Origin: a virus
DNA: 62,486 bases
Virus record (IMG/VR): IMGVR_UViG_3300043395_001755
Span: 1 to 62,486 of that record
Reading direction: 5' to 3' (one strand)
Shown here: piece after piece, positions 56,497-62,486 of the stretch
Numbering within the stretch: the first letter of the stretch is position 1
Layout of the letters: each line of letters opens with the position of its first letter
Notes under the pieces: model-generated
What the model was told of the DNA's origin: nothing
Database searches by the model: none
The model's input: only the letters and a program-made list of their open reading frames with translations
Made by a program: the position numbers and the translations under genes

Positions 56497-57615
56497 TCAG
56501 AAAGGAGTAGGTTGGTCAATGTTTGGGTTGTAATCTACCTGTTCAGTAGGCATTTGGAAGTCAGCATCAACCTTGTCATAAAGTTCAAGGAATGCTTGCT
56601 TGGTTTCATCATCAAAGCGGTTGACGCACACTTGGATTGCCTTTGCCTTATCTTGGAAGATGCTGTAAGCACGGATGATGTGAACCAGACGGCGGGTACT
56701 GATGATCTCTTCAATACCACCATCGTAGAAGGTCTTGCGGATGATGTCTGCCCAGTCCACCAGGCGCTTGCAGAAGTCACGGTCTTCTACCTGTAGGTCC
56801 AGAGCGATGCCTTCCAGGATCTTCTGCTCGGTACTAGGAGCGGGATAGGACTGCTCAAAGGTCACAGGGAAACGCTCTAGGAATGCTTCGTTCAGCACGT
56901 TGGTGCCGATGAAGCGACCATCATCAGAACCCTTGCCCTTGGTGTTAGCAGTAGCAATGACATTGAAACCTGCTGCAGGTTTCACCCAACGACCGATTTT
57001 TTTCAGGAACACACCCTTACCTTCAAGAATGGACTGAAGACATAGAATTTTATTAGATGCAAGATCAATCTCATCCAGCAGCAGGATAGCACCGCGTTCA
57101 AGTGCTTCAATCACGGGACCATTGTGCCAAGAAGTATTTCCATCAACAAGACGGAAACCACCAATCAAATCGTCTTCATCAGTTTCAATAGTGATGTTGA
57201 CACGAATCAATTCGCGCTTGAGTTGAGCACACGCTTGCTCAACCGAGAACGTTTTACCGTTACCCGAAAGACCCGTAATGAACGTTGGATAGAAGAGATG
57301 GGACTGAATAATTTTTTTAATATCACCAAAGTTACCAAACTTGACGAAGGTATCATCTTTATCAGGAATGAGGTTTTGTTCGATAGGAGGAACCACAGAA
57401 GGTGCTTGGAAAGTACGTTCGATTTCTTCTACTTTTTGTTGCGTCACTTCAAGATTCCATTTACCACGGGAGATTTTATATTGATCAAGTTTCTTAGTTA
57501 CTGTTTGATAATTAGCATCGTTCATATTACACCAGGCACGAATATCAGCTCCTGTAATAGTGTTGCCGTACAGGTTCTGAAGAGAAGTGCGGATGTAGTC
57601 AGAGGAGAGTGCCAT
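56497..57615 (-). CDS. cobS: CobS-like MoxR-family AAA+ ATPase
   Basis: A 372-residue ATPase. After an N-terminal helical domain (IRTSLQNLYGNTITGADIRAW) come Walker A FITGLSGNGKTFSVEQA, Walker B AILLLDEIDLAS, sensor I NVIATANTKGKG and the arginine finger region ERFPVTFEQ. In bacteria CobS works with CobT in cobalt insertion into B12. In phages its partner here is a VWA protein two genes upstream. ATG 57615 is preferred because TATAAT (57646-57641) overlaps the earlier ATG. Confidence 0.9.
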   Translation of the reverse strand: MALSSDYIRTSLQNLYGNTITGADIRAWCNMNDANYQTVTKKLDQYKISRGKWNLEVTQQKVEEIERTFQAPSVVPPIEQNLIPDKDDTFVKFGNFGDIKKIIQSHLFYPTFITGLSGNGKTFSVEQACAQLKRELIRVNITIETDEDDLIGGFRLVDGNTSWHNGPVIEALERGAILLLDEIDLASNKILCLQSILEGKGVFLKKIGRWVKPAAGFNVIATANTKGKGSDDGRFIGTNVLNEAFLERFPVTFEQSYPAPSTEQKILEGIALDLQVEDRDFCKRLVDWADIIRKTFYDGGIEEIISTRRLVHIIRAYSIFQDKAKAIQVCVNRFDDETKQAFLELYDKVDADFQMPTEQVDYNPNIDQPTPF

Positions 57616-57650
57616 TCGTTTGCTTTGTTTCAACCTAGTCATTATAAACG

Positions 57651-57674
57651 AAAAAGAGGTCCTTTCGGAACCTC
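57651..57674 (-). terminator. Terminator before cobS
   Basis: Hairpin GAGGTTCC/GGACCTC with one bulge and a GAAA loop, then five T's and CGTTTATAAT. Confidence 0.65.
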
Positions 57675-57679
57675 AGTGG

Positions 57680-57865
57680 TCAGTTTGCCAACTGGTTGCT
57701 AAGTTGGTCAAGATATTCCTGTGTCCCAATTTTTGCTTTATATCCAGGATAGTACTTATTTACAAGTGCAGGAAGTCCCATAGCAGTAGTAACACTATTA
57801 CACTTAATCCATACTTCTTGAGTATCATATTTTACTATATGCTCAAACGGAAATTTGGTTTTCAC
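57680..57865 (-). CDS. Small protein, unknown function
   Basis: A 61-residue protein (GTG start) with VKYDTQEVWIKCNSVTTAMG and LVNKYYPGYKAKIGTQEYLDQL. It looks like a small folded alpha/beta domain. GTGA overlap with the upstream stop. Function unknown. Confidence 0.6.
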   Translation of the reverse strand: MKTKFPFEHIVKYDTQEVWIKCNSVTTAMGLPALVNKYYPGYKAKIGTQEYLDQLSNQLAN

Positions 57866-58086
57866 TTTTTCTCTCGTTCTGCTTGCTTGCGCTTTGCAAA
57901 TTGCATGTATGTTTCACCGGGTTTTAGTCGATTACTGTAATCTGGTTTTATTTGTGCTGAAGTATCTTGACCACTATTTTCACGGGATCTTAGTTGAGGT
58001 CCTCTACCAGGAAGTTTTTTATCTTTTTCTGGATCTGGATGCCACCAATCACCCGCTTCATTAGCAAACTGATTGTATGTTTTCAT
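57862..58086 (-). CDS. Small basic protein with capsid-targeting-like start
   Basis: A 74-residue protein starting MKTYNQFANEAGDWW, similar to the T4 internal-protein leader MKTYQEFIAEA, though the cleavage site would be A-N-E rather than L/I-x-E. The rest is charged and proline-rich (LPGRGPQLRSRE). It overlaps the CobT-like gene by 4 bp. It could be a packaged internal protein. Confidence 0.5.
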   Translation of the reverse strand: MKTYNQFANEAGDWWHPDPEKDKKLPGRGPQLRSRENSGQDTSAQIKPDYSNRLKPGETYMQFAKRKQAEREKK

Positions 58087-60269
58087 ACTACCAAAGAGAT
58101 AAATTCTCCTAATACTTTTTTATTTAGTTTTTTGGTTTTAAGAGACTTAACAAATGCAGACTTGATTTGAGACTTAGTTGCACATTCGGCAACTTCAAAC
58201 TCAGTATCTTGAGAAAGTGCAGTTGCAGACATTCCAAAGTATGCATCATAACCAGACTTGGTGATAGTGAAACTCTTTACTTTCTTCCAATCATTTTGAA
58301 TTTTCTCATATTCTTTCTCAAGTTGAGAATGATACATTTGAACAAATCGACTAAAGTTGCGACTTTCAAGAACACGAATACCAATAAAGTTTATCGAAGA
58401 AAACTTATCCTTCAAGTTCCTGAGAAGAACATCAGTAAATTCGTGATACCCATATCCAATCTTATAGGTAGTTCCAAGTTTGCGGTCACGAATGAATGTA
58501 TTATGTGGATTAATATATCCAGTCCCAAGAAATGGTTTCTTTTCCCACTGGCGTTTTACTTCTTTATGGTGAACAAGTTGGTTTGCTTCACCATCAGTCA
58601 GAACAATGCACTGAACTTTTTGAAGTTTGTTTTCCTTTTGAAACTTAGGAAGAATCTGATGAAGGGTGATCAGTGCTTCATTCAGAGGAGTTCCTGAAAG
58701 GGAAAGACGAGTAGAATAAGTGTAAGGAGAACTATAAGTTCTACCAAAACAATAAGCAAGGCGCCAGATGTTAAGCATTTGATGCTCAAGAACACTACCA
58801 GAAACTTTACTGGTAAGAATATTCATCATAGCAAATGTTTCATCAACAACTAGAAGTCCGTCTTTCTTTTGATAATGCGGAGTGCGGTCAGCAGCAAGAT
58901 AACGATCATTCTCATAATCATATTCACCACGACGCCACTCATTAGTAAAAGCATAAACCTCAAAAGGAATAGATACTTTCTTACAGAACCAAACAAGATT
59001 GAAAAGTTGCTTACATGTATCAAGCATCACATCACACATAGAACCACTCCAGTCCAGCACAAACACCAGACCGTGATTCTTACCATCAGGAATCACAGAG
59101 ACTTTCTTGAACAAGTCTTCATTGTACTTATAGGTATGAAGACGGGTGGTATCAAGAACACCTGTACGGGCAGTTGATGCACGAGCATATTGGTCAGCTG
59201 CCTTACGACATTCAAACTCTTTTACAAGATAATTAACTTCTTTCTGTGCAGAAGTCTTGAATTTCTTAAAGTCAAGATCAGATTCTTTATAAAGATTTGT
59301 GGGAGTATATCCTTTTTGCTCTGCATGTTCATTATGAAGTTTTTGTTGATGAGCAAATGAATCATCAATATCTTTATGAACTTCAGAGTTTTTACCAATG
59401 ATAGTATCAAGATTTACTTGAGGAATTTCAACATAAACATTCTCATATTCATCATTACCCACAAGATCACGAATCTTATCTTCCAAAGATTCTGCAGTGC
59501 GAACTTCAGGTTCATCCTGAACTCCAGAGGATTTTACAGGAGTTTCATCACCCTGAGCGGTGCCACCATAGGACTCTGAGGACTCTTTTTCAGAAGAGTT
59601 ATCACTCTCGCCTTCTTGCTCAGAAGAGGAGTCATTACTCTCTACAAAATCGCTTGCAGGAGACTGAGAATTTCCTTGAGTTTCGTGAGAATCAAAGTCA
59701 GCAACTTTCTGCTGTTGCTCTTTTTCTTTCTTACAATATTTGTAAAGTTCCTCTGCCGCAATCAATGCATCTGCAAAACTTTCACAAGCACCAATCAGAC
59801 TGATGATTTCTTTCTCTTCTGAAGAGAAATCAAGAGTGATAAAGTTACCGATCTTGAAGTAAAGATTTGCTCGGTCAGCAAGATTGAAAGTGGAAATATC
59901 TTCATCTTCAAGTTGAAAGAAATTTTCTTCATTCAGTTCCTTATAACCGTTGAAGAAAGTCTTAGCAAGTCCAGCATACTTACGCTTCATCAGTTTCTCA
60001 ATGCGAGCATCCTCAACCACATTTACAAACTGTGCAGGAACTTTTGCAGTCTCGGTCCAATCCTCATCAGGAGTAAAGAGAGCGTGTCCAACCTCGTGAC
60101 CCACCAGAAGGTCATACACGAGACCGCTTGCCTTTTCCCATAGAGGTAGAGTCAACACACGAGTATGAACATTAAAACAAGCAGTAGAGACTTTCTTGTG
60201 CTCAACCACGAGATCCTCAGTGGCAAGCAGTTTAGCAAGTTGAGATTTGATTTCGTGGCGAACAGACAT
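58083..60269 (-). CDS. CobT-like VWA protein with HExxH motif
   Basis: A 728-residue protein. Near the N-terminus LLVGHEVGHALFTP is a metal-binding HExGH; a long acidic, Ser/Glu-rich linker (about 205-280) follows, then a von Willebrand A domain with the MIDAS DWSGSMCD, the conserved Thr in SGTPLNEAL, and VLTDGEAN. It pairs with CobS: MoxR ATPase plus VWA is a common chaperone or chelatase module. ATG 60269 (MSVRHEIKSQL) is used because TATGAT (60297-60292) overlaps the earlier ATGs. Confidence 0.8.
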   Translation of the reverse strand: MSVRHEIKSQLAKLLATEDLVVEHKKVSTACFNVHTRVLTLPLWEKASGLVYDLLVGHEVGHALFTPDEDWTETAKVPAQFVNVVEDARIEKLMKRKYAGLAKTFFNGYKELNEENFFQLEDEDISTFNLADRANLYFKIGNFITLDFSSEEKEIISLIGACESFADALIAAEELYKYCKKEKEQQQKVADFDSHETQGNSQSPASDFVESNDSSSEQEGESDNSSEKESSESYGGTAQGDETPVKSSGVQDEPEVRTAESLEDKIRDLVGNDEYENVYVEIPQVNLDTIIGKNSEVHKDIDDSFAHQQKLHNEHAEQKGYTPTNLYKESDLDFKKFKTSAQKEVNYLVKEFECRKAADQYARASTARTGVLDTTRLHTYKYNEDLFKKVSVIPDGKNHGLVFVLDWSGSMCDVMLDTCKQLFNLVWFCKKVSIPFEVYAFTNEWRRGEYDYENDRYLAADRTPHYQKKDGLLVVDETFAMMNILTSKVSGSVLEHQMLNIWRLAYCFGRTYSSPYTYSTRLSLSGTPLNEALITLHQILPKFQKENKLQKVQCIVLTDGEANQLVHHKEVKRQWEKKPFLGTGYINPHNTFIRDRKLGTTYKIGYGYHEFTDVLLRNLKDKFSSINFIGIRVLESRNFSRFVQMYHSQLEKEYEKIQNDWKKVKSFTITKSGYDAYFGMSATALSQDTEFEVAECATKSQIKSAFVKSLKTKKLNKKVLGEFISLVV

Positions 60270-60438
60270 TTGATTCGTTTCGTATGAGACCATCATAAAA
60301 CGAAAGGTCGCCTTTTGGGCGACCCATGTGACGCTTTTTGAACTGGGCGAGTCGTGCTTTTGCTTGCCTCAGTGCTTGCGGTTTAAGTTTTCGTTTCTGA
60401 GGTTTCCCAGAATTGTGTTTCCAGTTTGGGACTTGCAT
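60232..60438 (-). CDS. Small basic protein overlapping a terminator
   Basis: A 68-residue frame starting MQVPNWKHNSGKPQKRKLKP, strongly basic up to about residue 36, then running through a terminator hairpin and into the CobT-like gene. The basic N-terminal part looks coding. The rest could be fortuitous. It follows gene 46 by 14 bp. Confidence 0.45.
   Translation of the reverse strand: MQVPNWKHNSGKPQKRKLKPQALRQAKARLAQFKKRHMGRPKGDLSFYDGLIRNESNVCSPRNQISTC
60297..60325 (-). terminator. Terminator before the CobT-like gene
   Basis: Perfect 7-bp stem GGTCGCC/GGCGACC (60306-60312 and 60318-60324), then TTTCGTTTT and TATGAT. Confidence 0.7.
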
Positions 60439-60452
60439 TGTTCTTGAATGGT

Positions 60453-62165
60453 TCAGACCACCATATGCGAAAAACCTTTAACTTTCTCAAACTTTATGAC
60501 ACTTTCAAATTTGTCCTCCATACCAGTCTTATGAGAGATAACAAAAATGTTTGCGTCTTTGATTACATAACGAATGATTTTAAGAAACTCTTCTGTTCCA
60601 GTGGAATCCAAAGAACTATCAAAAATCTCATCAAGAATCATTAAGTTAGTATTCACTGAGTTCTTCATTCTTGCAACTTCTCTCCAAGTAAAAAGAAGTG
60701 CTAGGTCGATTCTTTGTTTTTCTCCTTCACTAAAAGAGGCATAGGAGAAATCTTCGTGAATTGGTGACTGGACGGTTTCGTTAAATTCCTCATCAAGAGT
60801 AAAGTTAATATAGAAGTCCATCATTTGCAGATAACGATTGACCTGCTGATTGATGAGCGGCAAATACTTCTTAATGATTTTGGATTTTACTCCACCGTCT
60901 TTGAGCAAACTATACGAAAAATCGTAGTAGTTGATTGTGTCTTTTTTAGAAGCGAGTTCGTCGTATGTAGTTTTTAAATTGTCTCTGAAGGATTCTAACT
61001 TCTCATGTTCAGAATTTCGGTTTGCAAGGTTCTCGGTAAGAACTTGAATTTCTGATTCAAGATTTCGGATTTGTCTCCGTAATCCATTAATCTTAATATT
61101 GTTTTGAGAAATGCCATTCGTTAGTTTTGAAATCTCCTTCGACAGAGTATTGAATTGACGCTCTCGCTCTTCTTCCTCTTTAATTGCCTCCTCCAGTTCT
61201 TTATAACCAGATTGCAACTCCTTTGCTTTATTTTGAGCGTCGGTAATTCTATTTATTCTGAAGGTCTCTTCAATTGACTGTGTGCAGGTAGGACAAACCG
61301 TATTCTCAGTGAAGAACTTATGTTCTTTAGTAATGGTAGATACTTTTTGAGAAATCTTACCTTTTAAGTTTCCAAGTTTGCGTAGTTTTTCTGCATATCC
61401 AACTAACTTATCTTGCTCTCGGATATACTCATAAAGAGGTTCTTCTAAAGAACCATTCTCTTCCATATGTTGCTGTATTTCTTTATCTAAATCGGAAATT
61501 TTTCGATTATTGTTATCAATACTTTCCTTTCCGCGATTCTCAAGTTCCTCAATGAACTCTTGTTGCATTTTAACTTTATCAAGAAGAGATTCTTTCTTCA
61601 ACTCAAGAACTTTAATATCTTCCTTTGCCTGACGAATCTTCTCTTTGATTACCATATTCATTGAAGAGAAAATCTTAATATCAAGAAGGTCTTCAATCAC
61701 TTCTCTACGGTGAGCTGCAGAAAGTTGCATAAAAGGAACAAAAGTACTTGAACCTAAGATAACAATTTGAGTAAAGGACTTATAGTTCATTTTAAGAACA
61801 GTCTGCTCAAACCACTTCTGTTGGTCCAGAGCAGCAGAAGATTGGTCCAGAGCAGTATCATTTCTCCAAATTTCAAATAGTGCTGGTTTAATACCACGAA
61901 CTACTTTCCATTCAGTATTTCCAATCGAAAACTCAACTTCAACTCTACAATCCTTCTCATTTACAGAGTTAATAAGTTGTGGTTTATTAATCTTACGAAA
62001 TGGTTTTCCAAACAAAGCAAATGTAAGTGCATCTAGAACAGTACTCTTTCCTGCTCCATTTGTACCCACAATAAGATTGGTTTTATTTTTTGTGAAATCA
62101 ACTTCAGTGTACTGTGTTCCTGTACTTAGAAAGTTTTTCCAACGAATAGTTTTAAATAAAATCAT
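60453..62165 (-). CDS. gp46: Recombination endonuclease subunit gp46 (Rad50/SbcC-like)
   Basis: A 570-residue ABC-type ATPase. Walker A is IVGTNGAGKST (about 33-43), the central coiled coils flank a zinc hook CPTCTQ (near 290), the signature is FSEGEKQR, and Walker B NLMILDEIFDSSLD. With gp47 it resects DNA ends for recombination and degrades host DNA. Confidence 0.95.
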   Translation of the reverse strand: MILFKTIRWKNFLSTGTQYTEVDFTKNKTNLIVGTNGAGKSTVLDALTFALFGKPFRKINKPQLINSVNEKDCRVEVEFSIGNTEWKVVRGIKPALFEIWRNDTALDQSSAALDQQKWFEQTVLKMNYKSFTQIVILGSSTFVPFMQLSAAHRREVIEDLLDIKIFSSMNMVIKEKIRQAKEDIKVLELKKESLLDKVKMQQEFIEELENRGKESIDNNNRKISDLDKEIQQHMEENGSLEEPLYEYIREQDKLVGYAEKLRKLGNLKGKISQKVSTITKEHKFFTENTVCPTCTQSIEETFRINRITDAQNKAKELQSGYKELEEAIKEEEERERQFNTLSKEISKLTNGISQNNIKINGLRRQIRNLESEIQVLTENLANRNSEHEKLESFRDNLKTTYDELASKKDTINYYDFSYSLLKDGGVKSKIIKKYLPLINQQVNRYLQMMDFYINFTLDEEFNETVQSPIHEDFSYASFSEGEKQRIDLALLFTWREVARMKNSVNTNLMILDEIFDSSLDSTGTEEFLKIIRYVIKDANIFVISHKTGMEDKFESVIKFEKVKGFSHMVV

Positions 62166-62424
62166 GCTCAGTATTTGGAGGAATTACAATATCATCAGGA
62201 GTAATAACAGTATACTGGTATCCGTGCATTTCGCAAGTTTTTACCATCACTTCATCTTCAATTTCAATGACGTGCATTTCGGGATATCCATCATCTTCTA
62301 ACATCATAGCATATCTAACAGCATCGTCCTCTTCTTGAAAGAGATATAAAATATGTTCTCCTTCATCATCAATTACAGAATATGCTCCTTCGGTTTCTCT
62401 ACCATTAATCGTTAGAATAAACAT
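62152..62424 (-). CDS. DUF3110-like protein
   Basis: A 90-residue protein. FILTINGRETEGAYSV, LYLFQEEDDAVRYAMMLEDDGYPEMHVIEI resemble the small cyanobacterial DUF3110 proteins. Function unknown. It lies between genes 46 and 47, overlapping gene 46 by 14 bp. Confidence 0.65.
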   Translation of the reverse strand: MFILTINGRETEGAYSVIDDEGEHILYLFQEEDDAVRYAMMLEDDGYPEMHVIEIEDEVMVKTCEMHGYQYTVITPDDIVIPPNTEHDFI

Positions 62425-62486
62425 TTAAACTAATTCACATGCCTCTTGATAAATTTCTTGCATCATTTTTTGAATGACTGATTTAT
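62425..62486 (-). CDS. gp47: C-terminal end of recombination endonuclease gp47 (partial)
   Basis: An open frame enters from the right edge and ends QKMMQEIYQEACELV at 62425, one base before the next start. Position next to gene 46 indicates the Mre11/SbcD-like gene 47. Only about 20 codons are visible, so the call is by context. Confidence 0.55.
   Translation of the reverse strand, partial: KSVIQKMMQEIYQEACELV

Noticed and set aside
76-62301. Many open frames on the plus strand
   Set aside because: They mirror minus-strand genes, lack ribosome-binding sites and have low-quality, Ser- or Phe-rich translations. No plus-strand gene is supported.
1-62486. CRISPR arrays, insertion sequences, rRNA genes, introns or inteins
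   Set aside because: No regularly spaced repeats, transposase genes or rRNA sequence were seen, and gp43, NrdA, NrdB, UvsX and gp41 read through without interruption.

Overview
This window is part of a T4-like cyanomyovirus genome, most likely from a phage of marine Synechococcus or Prochlorococcus. The T4 replication core is clear: primase gp61, helicase gp41, UvsX, DNA polymerase gp43, RegA, clamp loader gp62/gp44, clamp gp45, gp46 and the end of gp47. Ribonucleotide reductase NrdA/NrdB is also present. Typical cyanophage additions are a high-light-inducible protein, PstS, a cyanobacterial SLH porin, 6-phosphogluconate dehydrogenase, MazG, Hsp20, several 2OG-Fe(II) oxygenases and a CobS/CobT-like pair. 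Every supported gene and RNA lies on the minus strand, so transcription runs from high to low coordinates.

Layout from low coordinates. (1) 1-3050: hli, pstS and porin as short units with their own promoters; pstS has a cyanobacterial Pho box. (2) 3046-21335: an AT-rich run of 20 tightly packed or overlapping genes behind one promoter, dedicated to sugar activation and glycan assembly. It has a GDP-mannose 3,5-epimerase, a UDP-sugar dehydrogenase, a carbamoyltransferase, an apparent heptose- or pentose-activation set (RpiB-nucleotidyltransferase fusion, PfkB kinase, HAD phosphatase, class II aldolase/epimerase, TalC-like aldolase, SDR), a CapK-aminotransferase fusion and about eight glycosyltransferases. 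(3) 21336-30730: many very small genes, gnd, dps, an orphan antitoxin and 12 tRNA genes interleaved with HNH endonucleases, followed by a lysozyme-like gene. A thirteenth tRNA, tRNA-Ala, lies apart at 42 kb. (4) 30690-36630: nrdB, nrdA and gene 61, with a GIY-YIG endonuclease and an ADP-ribosyltransferase-like gene lying between nrdA and nrdB. (5) 36700-43760: virion or internal-head proteins, most behind their own T4-type late promoter (NATAAATA). Two proteins in the window carry a T4-type capsid-targeting N-terminus: a nucleotidyltransferase here and the ADP-ribosyltransferase-like protein in region 4. (6) 43760-62486: the DNA replication and recombination block.

How the parts fit together. 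Early functions use sigma70-like promoters (TTGACA/T, usually a 17-bp spacer, TATAAT-like), several of them nested in the terminator of the preceding unit. Late functions, and also the free-standing homing endonucleases, have NATAAATA boxes. The metabolic genes suggest support of phosphate uptake, NADPH supply and nucleotide synthesis during infection. The large glycan operon is the most unusual part. It looks like a nearly self-contained pathway for making and attaching unusual sugars, perhaps to remodel the host surface or to decorate the virion. No function here has been tested; product names rest on motifs visible in the translated sequence.
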